Shown one piece after another: positions 19,096 to 27,471 of a DNA stretch of 64,000 nucleotides. Below the pieces are notes generated by a model. That model was given only the letters and a program-made list of their open reading frames with translations. It was not told where the DNA came from and made no database searches. Positions within the stretch are counted from its first letter, which is position 1. Every line of letters begins with the position of its first letter. The stretch is from Rhodospirillales bacterium. GTDB lineage: Bacteria > Pseudomonadota > Alphaproteobacteria > Micavibrionales > Micavibrionaceae. The stretch spans positions 992,001-1,056,000 of the forward strand of contig JACKJB010000001.1 of NCBI GenBank assembly GCA_020638155.1, given 5' to 3'. The position numbers and the translations under genes were made by a program.

Positions 19096-20321
19096 TATCC
19101 TAAAAGGTCCTTTGCCTTACGCAAACCGGCCACCAGCGCATCCAGGTCAGCCGCAGACGAGTATAGTCCGAGCGAGGCGCGCACGGTAGCATCAATATCA
19201 AACCGTTCCATCACCGGCTGGCAGCAATGATGCCCCGTCCTGACGGCAACGCCGCACTGGTCCAGGATCATCCCGATATCGCTCGGGTGCCCCCAGTCGG
19301 CGGTGAACGAGATGATACCAGCTTTTTGCGGCGCATTGCCATAAAATGTTAACCCGTCGATATCGGCAAGCCGTTCCATCCCATAAGCGAGCAAAGCCTG
19401 CTCATGCGCGGCAATCGCGTCGATGCCTATGGTATTAAGGTAGTCTATCGCCGCCCCCAGTCCAATCGCTTCGATAATGGCCGGGGTTCCGGCTTCAAAA
19501 CGGGCGGGCGGCTTTTTAAAGGTTGTATGCTCGAACGTAACCTTTTCGACCATATCCCCGCCGCCCTGATATGGCGGCATTGACTCTAGCACCTCTGCCC
19601 TGCCCCACAGCACGCCGATCCCGGTCGGGCCGTAAAGCTTGTGCCCGGTATAAACGTAAAAATCGCAGCCGATATCCTGTACGTCCACGGCCTGATGGAC
19701 CACGCCCTGCGCCCCGTCTATAAGGACTTTCATATCCGGATAGAAATCCTTGGCGATATAGGTCAGGCGCTTCACATCATTGATCGTGCCAAGCGCGTTT
19801 GAAACATGCACGGCGCACACCATCTTGGTGCGCGGGGTCAGCATCCGTTCGAACGCCTCCAGATCCAGCGTCCCGTCATCGCGGACAGGGATCGTGCGGA
19901 TACTCACGCCCATCTGCTTCCACAGCAATTGCCACGGGACGATATTCGCGTGATGCTCCATCCCGGTCAGGATGATTTCATCCCCTTCCTTCAGGTGCTC
20001 CCGCCCCCAGCTCTGGGCGACGAGGTTGATCCCTTCCGTGGCATTCCGGGTAAAGACGACTTCCTCGGCTGATGCCGCGCCGATAAAGGCAGCGGCCTTG
20101 GCGCGGGCGGCTTCAAAAGCGCTCGTGGTTTTCTGGCTGAAATCATACAAGCCGCGGTGGATATTGGCATAATGGGTTTGCATGACGCCAGCCATGGCAT
20201 CGATCACCGCCTGCGGCTTCTGCGCGCTGGAAGCGCTATCGAGATAGGCGACGCCGCTCTCCCGGAAAACCGGGAAATCATCGCGCCAGCTCTGCTCTAT
20301 CTGTTTTGCCACAGTACTCAT
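19095..20321 (-). CDS. sufS: Cysteine desulfurase SufS
   Basis: The 408-residue class V aminotransferase-fold PLP enzyme takes sulfur from cysteine for cluster assembly. It has the PLP lysine in TGHKLYGPTGIGVLWG, PLP phosphate-site residues in FTRNATEGINLVAQ and the active-site cysteine in RTGHHCCQPVMERF. It lies 1 bp after sufD. No sufE or sufU gene is seen in the window. Confidence 0.97.
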   Translation of the reverse strand: MSTVAKQIEQSWRDDFPVFRESGVAYLDSASSAQKPQAVIDAMAGVMQTHYANIHRGLYDFSQKTTSAFEAARAKAAAFIGAASAEEVVFTRNATEGINLVAQSWGREHLKEGDEIILTGMEHHANIVPWQLLWKQMGVSIRTIPVRDDGTLDLEAFERMLTPRTKMVCAVHVSNALGTINDVKRLTYIAKDFYPDMKVLIDGAQGVVHQAVDVQDIGCDFYVYTGHKLYGPTGIGVLWGRAEVLESMPPYQGGGDMVEKVTFEHTTFKKPPARFEAGTPAIIEAIGLGAAIDYLNTIGIDAIAAHEQALLAYGMERLADIDGLTFYGNAPQKAGIISFTADWGHPSDIGMILDQCGVAVRTGHHCCQPVMERFDIDATVRASLGLYSSAADLDALVAGLRKAKDLLG

Positions 20322-20322
20322 C

Positions 20323-21579
20323 TCAGTTTTGTTCCGTCAGCCATTGTTCGACTTTGGCGCTTACGCTTTGTTGTACGCTCTCATCTCCAAGACCGTCCAC
20401 CACTTCATCCACAAAAGCCTGGATCAGCAGCAGCCGCGCTTCGTTTTCCGACAGGCCGCGGGAGCGCAGGTAAAAGAGCGGGTCGTCTTCCAGTTGCCCG
20501 GTCGTCGCGCCGTGAGCGCATTTCACATCGTCGGCGTAAATCTCTAATTCAGGTTTGGTATCCATTTCCGCGCCTTCGGACAGCAGCAGGGCATTGGATA
20601 GCTGTGTCCCGTCGGTTTTCTGCGCGTCTTTATGGACCAGCACTTTGCCCTGGAAAACCCCGTGCGCCTGGTCCGTTATCACGCTGCGCATCAACTGGCT
20701 TGACGTGCCGTGCCCGGCGCGGTGTTCGATTTCGGCAGTGGTGTCGGCATGCTGGCTGCCGCGCAGCAGGTTAATGCCTTTGATATGGCAGGCCGCATTT
20801 GTATCTTCGATGAACGCATGGATCTGGTTACGGCTCATCCCCGCGCCGGTGGTCAGGGTAAAGCTTTCATAGGAGGCATCGCGCATCAAGCGCACGGCGG
20901 TGTTCTGGCTGTGCACCGCTTCCGGGTGGCTGTCCTGGATGCGGTAATGGCGCAGCCGCGCATTCGGGCCGACGATGATCTGGGTCACCCCGTTATGCCA
21001 GCTTTTGCCGATCGCGTTATGACGTTCGATCAGGCTTAACTCCGCGCCCTCGCCCAGCCGGATGACCAGCCGGGGCATCGCCGCAGTACCGTCGGAAATG
21101 CTGAAATTCACCTCCACAGCTTTGTCCACCGCCTTACCCGCAGGAACATCCACAACCAGCCCGTCCTTCAGGAACAGGCTGTTCAGATCCCACAGCATCA
21201 TATCGCCGTAGCGTGCCATGTTTTCATCCTGTTCCGACAGGATTTCTTCAAGCCATTCCTGTGGATTAGACAAGTTATCCACAAGCCTCTCCACAAGATT
21301 ATCCGGATCAACCTCACGGAGATCGGCAGGCACGGGCGCGGCGGTAAATTGATCGACGATCGAGGCGAAATTAGTGTATTTCCAGCGCTCCAGCCGCGCC
21401 GTCGGTAAGCCGCGGCGTTCCAGCCCGGTTAACGCGCTATACCGCAACGCCTTCAGCCACGCCGGGCCGTCCTGTAATGCCAGATCGGCTTTGAACAGCG
21501 CAGCAAAACGTTCCCCGGTTTCGGGTTTGTAACGGTTCTTCTCCGGGAAGATGAGCGGATTTTGCGCGGCTGCTGTCAT
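20323..21579 (-). CDS. sufD: Fe-S assembly scaffold protein SufD
   Basis: The 418-residue protein is the SufB paralogue of the SufBC2D scaffold, with the right-handed beta-helix core (RAGHGTSSQLMRSVITDQAHGVFQGKV, read in parts) and C-terminal DDVKCAHGATTGQLEDDPLFYLRSRG, which includes the cluster-related Cys and His. It sits between sufC and sufS as expected. Confidence 0.96.
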   Translation of the reverse strand: MTAAAQNPLIFPEKNRYKPETGERFAALFKADLALQDGPAWLKALRYSALTGLERRGLPTARLERWKYTNFASIVDQFTAAPVPADLREVDPDNLVERLVDNLSNPQEWLEEILSEQDENMARYGDMMLWDLNSLFLKDGLVVDVPAGKAVDKAVEVNFSISDGTAAMPRLVIRLGEGAELSLIERHNAIGKSWHNGVTQIIVGPNARLRHYRIQDSHPEAVHSQNTAVRLMRDASYESFTLTTGAGMSRNQIHAFIEDTNAACHIKGINLLRGSQHADTTAEIEHRAGHGTSSQLMRSVITDQAHGVFQGKVLVHKDAQKTDGTQLSNALLLSEGAEMDTKPELEIYADDVKCAHGATTGQLEDDPLFYLRSRGLSENEARLLLIQAFVDEVVDGLGDESVQQSVSAKVEQWLTEQN

Positions 21580-21588
21580 GATCCTGCC

Positions 21589-22338
21589 TTAAGCCGCCTC
21601 GCCCACAAATTCGGCGTAGCCCTTTTCTTCCAGCTCGTGCGCCAGTTCCGGGCCGCCGGTTTTGATGATGCGGCCGCCGGCCAGCACGTGGACGACGTCG
21701 GGTTTGATATAGTCAAGAAGGCGCTGGTAATGGGTAATCACCAGGAAAGAGCGCTCCGGGCTGCGCAGGCTGTTGACCCCTTCGGCCACGACTTTCAGCG
21801 CGTCGATATCAAGGCCGCTGTCCGTTTCATCGAGCACGGCGAATTTCGGTTCCAGGATTGCCATCTGCAGCACTTCGTTGCGCTTTTTCTCGCCGCCGGA
21901 AGCGCCGACATTGACCGGGCGTTTGAGCATTTCATCTTTAATGCCCAGCTCCTTCATCTTCGTTTTGACCAGCTTCAGGAAGTCGAGCGCGTCCAGCTCC
22001 GCCTCGCCCCGCTGCCGCCGCACGGCATTCAGCGCGGTTTTCAGGAAATTCGACATCTGCACCCCCGGGATTTCGACTGGGTACTGGAATGCAAGGAACA
22101 AGCCCGCCGCCGCCCGCTCTTCCGGGCCCATCGCCAGCAGGTCTTCGCCGTTAAAATCCACAGCGCCGTCGCTCACATCATACCCGTCACGCCCGGCCAG
22201 CACGTAAGACAGCGTCGATTTCCCCGACCCGTTCGGCCCCATAATCGCATGCACCTCGCCAGCGGGAATGGCGAGATCGATTCCTTTGAGAATATCTTTG
22301 CCGTCAATGGCGGCATGGAGGTTTTTAATTTTTATCAT
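21589..22338 (-). CDS. sufC: Fe-S assembly ATPase SufC
   Basis: The 249-residue ABC ATPase binds SufB and SufD and drives scaffold remodelling. It has Walker A GPNGSGKST (residues 34-42), the signature region GASGGEKKRNEVLQMA, Walker B FAVLDETDSGLD and the H-loop VITHYQRLL. The ATG at 22338 is preferred over 22365 because it gives the conserved MIKIKNLHA start and has an AGAGAAG ribosome site. It is separated from sufB by a small membrane gene and a repeat cluster. Confidence 0.97.
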   Translation of the reverse strand: MIKIKNLHAAIDGKDILKGIDLAIPAGEVHAIMGPNGSGKSTLSYVLAGRDGYDVSDGAVDFNGEDLLAMGPEERAAAGLFLAFQYPVEIPGVQMSNFLKTALNAVRRQRGEAELDALDFLKLVKTKMKELGIKDEMLKRPVNVGASGGEKKRNEVLQMAILEPKFAVLDETDSGLDIDALKVVAEGVNSLRSPERSFLVITHYQRLLDYIKPDVVHVLAGGRIIKTGGPELAHELEEKGYAEFVGEAA

Positions 22339-22367
22339 TTTTACTTCTCTTAATTTCGCAAACAAAA

Positions 22368-22652
22368 CTAACTTACGAATTCAGTCAGCATGGAAAGCAA
22401 TGCAGCAGGCCCAATAATCAGCCCCGCATAAATCAAAAACAGGGCAACCTTGTCATCATCTTTGGTATACAGCCGATAAACCCCATATAAATACCCGGAT
22501 AAAATCAGGGAAATACCAATGGCAGTTCCATAAGCAAGCCTCGCATTAAAACCAAGCATACCTGACATACCTGCGATAGCCGCAAAACTTAATGCACCGC
22601 AACTAGCGCAACAACATATAAGTCCTGTAGTCACAATTAAAAAGTTTAGCAT
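22368..22652 (-). CDS. Small cysteine-rich membrane protein within the suf operon
   Basis: A 94-residue protein with three hydrophobic helices. The first contains a cysteine cluster, LICCCASCGALSF (four Cys), which recalls metal-handling membrane proteins, but no family match can be claimed. An AGGGA ribosome site is 9 bases from the ATG. It lies between sufB and sufC on the same strand, 29 bp before sufC, so it should be co-transcribed with suf. Confidence 0.6.
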   Translation of the reverse strand: MLNFLIVTTGLICCCASCGALSFAAIAGMSGMLGFNARLAYGTAIGISLILSGYLYGVYRLYTKDDDKVALFLIYAGLIIGPAALLSMLTEFVS

Positions 22653-22700
22653 TCACTGCAGTCCCTATAAAATCGGGCCGAACCCGTTACCCCAACGACA

Positions 22701-23088
22701 ATTTTAACCACCAAGACACCAAGGCACGAAGTTCCGTATGTCGTCATTGCGAGGAGGCCGTCAGGCCGACGCGGCAATCCAGTCTTTTGCCCGGCAGTTT
22801 TCTGGATTGCTTCGCATACGCTCGCAATGACGTGTGGAGAGGAAACCCTTTGTGTCTTTGTGTCTTGGTGGTTCCATTTATTCTTTTTCACCGCGAAGAA
22901 GCGAAGAAGCGAATAGATTCCGGCTTTCGCCGGAATGACGACAAAGAGGCGTGTCATTCCGAGCGAAGCGCGCAAGCGCGCAGCCGAGGAATCCAAGGCA
23001 TCGGCCAGCGGGTAAGATCCCTCGACTACGCTCGGGATGACACCAGGAAACAGATTCCTTCGCAACTTCGCGTCTTGGTGGTTAATCA
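22701..23088. repeat. Cluster of nested palindromic repeats between sufB and the suf membrane gene
   Basis: About 390 bp hold several repeat families. ACCACCAAGACACCAAGG-type repeats occur at 22707-22731, inverted at 22848-22873 and again in part near 23068-23083. A GTCATTGCGAGG...CGCAATGACG inverted pair lies at about 22742-22832. A GATTCCGGCTTTCGCCGGAATGAC palindrome (in two parts) is at 22916-22939. GTCATTCCGAGCGAAGC and CTACGCTCGGGATGACA units lie at about 22953-23043. Open frames across it carry repeat-translation signatures (IPAKAGI) and are not genes. No coding sequence is supported here. Confidence 0.8.
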
Positions 23089-24546
23089 TCACCCAACACT
23101 CCCCTCCAAACTAATCCCCACCAGTTTCTGCGCCTCAACCGCAAATTCCATCGGCAAGTGCTGCATGACTTCGCGGCAGAAGCCGTTCACAATGAGGGCG
23201 ACGGCTTCTTCTTCGCCGAGGCCGCGTTGCTGGCAGTAGAAGAGCTGGTCTTCGCTGATTTTGCTGGTGGTGGCTTCGTGCTCCAGTTGCGCTTTGGGGT
23301 TGCGGCTTTCGATGTAGGGCACGGTGTGGGCGCCGCATTGATCGCCGATCAGCAGGGAATCGCACTGGGTATAGTTCCGGGCGCCTTCGGCTTTGGGCAT
23401 AATTTTCACAAGCCCCCGGTAGGTCTGGTCGGCGTGGCCGGCGCTGATGCCTTTGGAAATGATCCGGCTTTTGGTGTTCCGGCCGATATGGATCATTTTT
23501 GTCCCGGTGTCGGCCTGCTGGTAATTATTTGTAATCGCTACGGAATAGAACTCGCCCACAGAGTTATCCCCTTTGAGGATGCAGGACGGGTATTTCCAGG
23601 TGATCGCGGAGCCGGTTTCCACCTGCGTCCAGCTGATCTTGCTGTTCCGGCCTTCGCAGATGCCGCGCTTGGTAACGAAGTTATAAATCCCGCCTTTGCC
23701 GTTTTCATCGCCGGGATACCAGTTCTGTACCGTCGAGTATTTAATCTCGGCATCGTCATGCGCGACCAGCTCAACCACGGCGGCGTGGAGCTGGTTTTCA
23801 TCACGCATCGGCGCGGTGCAGCCTTCGAGGTACGAGACGTACGCGCCTTTATCTGCGACGATCAAGGTGCGCTCGAACTGGCCCGTATTGAGTTCATTGA
23901 TCCGGAAATAGGTGCTCAGCTCCATCGGGCAGCGCACCCCTTCGGGGATGTAAACGAATGATCCGTCAGTGAAAACTGCGCTGTTCAGGCAGGCATGCTT
24001 GTTATCGTGATACGGCACGACTGACCCGAGATATTTGCGGACCAGATCCGGGTGCTCCCGCACCGCTTCACTGATCGAACAGAAAATGACCCCGGCATCG
24101 TGCAGGGTTTTCTTAAAGGTCGTGGCGACAGAAACAGAATCGAACACCGCATCAACGGCAACCCCGGCCAGCATTTCCTGTTCGCGCAAGGGAATACCGA
24201 GCTTCTCGTACGTCTCCAGAAGCTTCGGGTCAACTTCGTCGAGCGATTGCGGCTTGTCCGCGTCTGATTTCGGCGCGGCGTAGTAATGATATTGCTGGTA
24301 ATCGATCGGTTTGAATGTGAGCGGCGCCCAGTCCGGTTCGGGCATCTCCAGCCAGCGGGCGTACGCTTTCAGCCGCCATTCGAGCAGCCACCCTGGCTCC
24401 TCCTTCTTGGCGGAGATAAAGCGGATGATATCCTCGTTCAGCCCTTTGGGGGCTTTGTCGGATTCAATATCTGTAACGAACCCGGCTTCGTATTTGCCGA
24501 GCGCTTCAACCGCCTTTACCGTATCTTTTGAAATATTGTTGTTCAT
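23089..24546 (-). CDS. sufB: Fe-S assembly scaffold protein SufB
   Basis: The 485-residue main scaffold subunit of the SufBC2D complex shows YIPEGVRCPMELSTYFRIN, the SYLEGCTAPMRDENQLHAAV region and the C-terminal EHEATTSKISEDQLFYCQQRG with the conserved Glu/Cys. The frame is open back to a TTG at 24552, but ATG at 24546 (MNNNISKD) has a GGAT ribosome site and is preferred. It is the first structural gene after the Rrf2 regulator, 23 bp away. Confidence 0.96.
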   Translation of the reverse strand: MNNNISKDTVKAVEALGKYEAGFVTDIESDKAPKGLNEDIIRFISAKKEEPGWLLEWRLKAYARWLEMPEPDWAPLTFKPIDYQQYHYYAAPKSDADKPQSLDEVDPKLLETYEKLGIPLREQEMLAGVAVDAVFDSVSVATTFKKTLHDAGVIFCSISEAVREHPDLVRKYLGSVVPYHDNKHACLNSAVFTDGSFVYIPEGVRCPMELSTYFRINELNTGQFERTLIVADKGAYVSYLEGCTAPMRDENQLHAAVVELVAHDDAEIKYSTVQNWYPGDENGKGGIYNFVTKRGICEGRNSKISWTQVETGSAITWKYPSCILKGDNSVGEFYSVAITNNYQQADTGTKMIHIGRNTKSRIISKGISAGHADQTYRGLVKIMPKAEGARNYTQCDSLLIGDQCGAHTVPYIESRNPKAQLEHEATTSKISEDQLFYCQQRGLGEEEAVALIVNGFCREVMQHLPMEFAVEAQKLVGISLEGSVG

Positions 24547-24569
24547 CACCAATCCATTGCGGTCTGCCC

Positions 24570-24986
24570 TTACGCAGATCTCGCGTTCGGCAGCATGTCT
24601 GCCAGGCTGACATCATCCAGTGCTGTCTGGATCGCCTTGTTGACCACATTCCAGCGGCCATGCAGGCGGCAAACCTTCTGGATCGCGCACGGTTCTTCGC
24701 TGCCTTCAACACATCCAACCAAGGCAACAGGGCCTTCTATGGCTTCGATAATGTTACTGATTTTGATATGCTCTGCGTCCTTTGTCAGGGTATAGCCGCC
24801 GTTAACACCGCGCGTCGAGCGGACCAGGTCAGCTTTTGTCATTATTTTCAGTAGCTTGGATACTGTTGGCTCCGGCAGAGAAACATCGTGTGCCAACACT
24901 GATGCCGAAAGCGGCGTATCACTTTTTCCTGCCATGGCCGCTAAAATAACAACGGCGTAATCTGTTAATCTTGAAAGTCTAACCAT
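24570..24986 (-). CDS. iscR: Rrf2-family regulator of the suf operon
   Basis: The 138-residue winged-helix regulator has an Rrf2 N-terminus (MVRLSRLTDYAVVILA), the recognition region EPTVSKLLKIMTKADLV and cluster-ligand cysteines Cys92, Cys100 and Cys106 followed by His109. IscR from Escherichia coli has a similar Cys-Cys-Cys-His set, so this protein probably senses its own Fe-S cluster and controls suf. It is the first gene of the suf operon. Confidence 0.92.
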   Translation of the reverse strand: MVRLSRLTDYAVVILAAMAGKSDTPLSASVLAHDVSLPEPTVSKLLKIMTKADLVRSTRGVNGGYTLTKDAEHIKISNIIEAIEGPVALVGCVEGSEEPCAIQKVCRLHGRWNVVNKAIQTALDDVSLADMLPNARSA

Positions 24987-24992
24987 AATAAA

Positions 24993-24998
24993 ATTATA
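24993..24998 (-). promoter_or_regulatory. Candidate -10 element of the suf operon
   Basis: A perfect TATAAT on the reverse strand lies 7 bp before the regulator start at 24986. No consensus -35 box is found at 16-18 bp, which fits an activated or repressed promoter but also weakens the call. The transcription start would be very close to the ATG. The rest of 24987-25187 shows nothing definite. Confidence 0.35.
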
Positions 24999-25187
24999 CT
25001 CGCATCCAGACCATTTGGGTCCTGTTTTTAAATGTCACTTTAAGCCTTGAAATGCAAGTAATTCTAACATTTTTGAGAAATAAACAGATGTGATTGCCCT
25101 GCACTATAGAAAGCGGTAGGCACAGAACTGGGGATCGTTTAGACTCGGGTGAGTTAAACAGATTCTTTGATTTATCCAGCCTGATCC

Positions 25188-27461
25188 ATGACAAAATCAC
25201 ATCACCTGTATATTCCAATTTACACCGTTACCCTGTTGCTCAGCGCGTTCCTGCTGTTTCTGGTCCAGCCGATGTTCGGCAAGATGGTGCTGCCACTGCT
25301 TGGCGGAGCACCGGCCGTATGGAATACGGCGATGCTGTTTTTCCAGGCGATGCTGCTGGCAGGTTACGCTTACGCCCATGGTACGGCCCGGTTCATGAGC
25401 GTCCGGATGCAGGCCGTGCTGCATCTTGCCTTGCTGGTCCTGTTCCTTTTTGTGCTGCCGATTGCGATCCCCGAAGGATGGACGCCGCCAACCGATAAGG
25501 ATCCGACCCTGTGGCAGCTGGGCCTGATGGCGGTTGCCGTCGGCGGGCCGTTCTTTGTCCTGTCGGCAAGCGCGCCGCTGCTGCAGCACTGGTTTGCCCA
25601 TACGAAACATGCCGATGCCGACAACCCGTACTTCCTGTACGCGGCCAGTAACCTTGGCAGCATGACGGCCCTGATCGCCTATCCGTTCGTGGTGGAGCCT
25701 CTTTATAATATTTCCCAACAATCCATATACTGGGCTTTTGGGTATGGTGCGCTCATTCTCCTGATTGCGCTGGCGGCACTGGTCGCATGGCCGAATGCCA
25801 CCAAAGCGCACAGCATCGCGCATAACGAAAAAGATGACGACCCGATCACCTGGAAACGCCGGGGCCTGTGGCTGGCGCTCGCCTTTGTCCCGTCATCACT
25901 GATGCTCGGCGTGACCACATTTATCACGACAGACCTTGCCACCGTGCCCCTGCTCTGGATCCTGCCGCTGGCCCTGTACGTCACCACGTTTATTATCGTC
26001 TTCGCGAAGAAGCCTCTGATTTCTCAAAAAGAGACATTTGATTATCAGGGGCTGCTGTTTATCGCTCTTCTGACCAGTATTGCCGTTTTGCCGGTTCTCA
26101 ATAAAATCGCCGTTATCGTTATCCATCTGGGCTTGTTTTTCTTTACCGCACTGATGTGCCATTTCGAGCTGGCCGCTTCCCGGCCAAAGCCGCGGCACCT
26201 GACCCAGTTTTACCTGATTATGTCGCTGGGCGGCGCGCTGGGCGGTTTTTTTAATGCCATTATAGCCCCGAACATCTTCGTCGTACCGCTTGAATACGCC
26301 ATTATCCTTGCCCTTGGCAGCTTCATGCGCGGCAGTATCGATCCTGACAAATCCCTGGCGGCAGCGTGGTCACGATACAAAGCGCTGTTCAAGGACAGTA
26401 AAAGCCAGTTCTTTTTGAAATCCGGAACGATTTACGTTGGTATTGTCTTCCTGACCGCTTTAACCAGCGCCCATTTCATGGATCTGACTTTCGAGAAAAC
26501 GATCATGGCCGGGGTGCTGATCCTGTCCGTTTTCTTCCTGATTAGCCTTGCCATGGTCATTGATAAAAGATGGTCTTTCGGGATCTGCGTTGCCGTGATC
26601 CTGTTTTTCAATCCTCCCGGCTTCTTTTGGGGCGGCACCTTGTTTGACTCTATTCAGCATAGGGAGCGGAACTTTTTTGGCGTGATCCGGGTGGCAGTTT
26701 CCCATGAATACGGCACCCGAACCTTGCTGCACGGCACGACAATACACGGGACACAAGCCCTTGATCCCGACAAGAAAATGATCCGCCTGTCTTATTATAG
26801 TGAATACAGCGGTCTTAAAGAGGTGTTTGAACTGGTCGGGCTTAAAGAAGGTCCCCAGACAATCGCAGCTCTGGGCTTGGGAGTCGGTGTTGTTTCCTGT
26901 TACACGCGTGAAGGGCGCAGCTTCGATTTCTTTGAAATTGACCCGGCAGTGATCCGGGTGGCGGAAAACACCGAATATTTCACATACCTGTCCGACTGCG
27001 GCAGTCCTTACACCACGATCCTTGGCGATGCCCGGATACAACTGGCTGATAAGCCTGACGGATCGTACGACATGATCCTGCTGGATGTCTTTAGTTCGGA
27101 CAGTATTCCTGTCCACCTGCTGACGCTTGAATCCTTTGAAATGTATAAAAGCAAACTTAAACCGGATGGCGTTATTGCGATTAACATTTCCAACCGCTAT
27201 CTCGATCTCAAACCCGTTATCGGGGCCGCGGCGGCAAAAACAGGGTTTGCCGCGTACAATAAATTTATAGAAGAAGGCAGCATTGAAGGCCTGAAATATA
27301 ACAGTTCGGACTTCATGGCCCTGGTAAACCGCAAAGATGATATCCAGTATCTTTTAGACCGTGACTGGACAGAGGTTCCCGCCGATCCCGATTTCAGACT
27401 TTGGACGGATCAATACTCTAACATTATCGCGCGGTTCAAAATGCTCTCCAAGAACCAATAG
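25188..27461 (+). CDS. Membrane protein fused to a spermidine-synthase-like domain (copy 1)
   Basis: The 757-residue protein begins with a long multi-span membrane region (roughly residues 1-470, conserved LFLVQPMFGKMVLPLLGG and YAASNLGSMTALIAYPF segments) and ends with a Rossmann aminopropyltransferase-like domain: LGLGVG, FEIDPAV, LGDAR and LLDVFSSDSIPVHLLT. Such fusions are annotated as fused MFS/spermidine synthase; their substrate is generally unproven. It is followed 10 bp later by a close paralogue. Confidence 0.85.
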   Translation: MTKSHHLYIPIYTVTLLLSAFLLFLVQPMFGKMVLPLLGGAPAVWNTAMLFFQAMLLAGYAYAHGTARFMSVRMQAVLHLALLVLFLFVLPIAIPEGWTPPTDKDPTLWQLGLMAVAVGGPFFVLSASAPLLQHWFAHTKHADADNPYFLYAASNLGSMTALIAYPFVVEPLYNISQQSIYWAFGYGALILLIALAALVAWPNATKAHSIAHNEKDDDPITWKRRGLWLALAFVPSSLMLGVTTFITTDLATVPLLWILPLALYVTTFIIVFAKKPLISQKETFDYQGLLFIALLTSIAVLPVLNKIAVIVIHLGLFFFTALMCHFELAASRPKPRHLTQFYLIMSLGGALGGFFNAIIAPNIFVVPLEYAIILALGSFMRGSIDPDKSLAAAWSRYKALFKDSKSQFFLKSGTIYVGIVFLTALTSAHFMDLTFEKTIMAGVLILSVFFLISLAMVIDKRWSFGICVAVILFFNPPGFFWGGTLFDSIQHRERNFFGVIRVAVSHEYGTRTLLHGTTIHGTQALDPDKKMIRLSYYSEYSGLKEVFELVGLKEGPQTIAALGLGVGVVSCYTREGRSFDFFEIDPAVIRVAENTEYFTYLSDCGSPYTTILGDARIQLADKPDGSYDMILLDVFSSDSIPVHLLTLESFEMYKSKLKPDGVIAINISNRYLDLKPVIGAAAAKTGFAAYNKFIEEGSIEGLKYNSSDFMALVNRKDDIQYLLDRDWTEVPADPDFRLWTDQYSNIIARFKMLSKNQ

Positions 27462-27471
27462 GAGGCACCTT

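Noticed and set aside
20710..21039. Forward frames across sufD, sufC and sufB
   Set aside because: All are antisense to strongly conserved Suf proteins and lack start signals or family features.
22701..23088. A CRISPR array
   Set aside because: Repeats are inverted, of several kinds and unevenly spaced, without regular spacers or cas genes. No CRISPR array is seen anywhere in the window.
22646..23092. A 148-aa reverse frame in the suf repeat cluster (and the forward frame 22787-23239)
   Set aside because: The translations consist of repeat signatures such as IPAKAGI and ASVCEAIQ, and the DNA is made of palindromic repeats. They are not genes.
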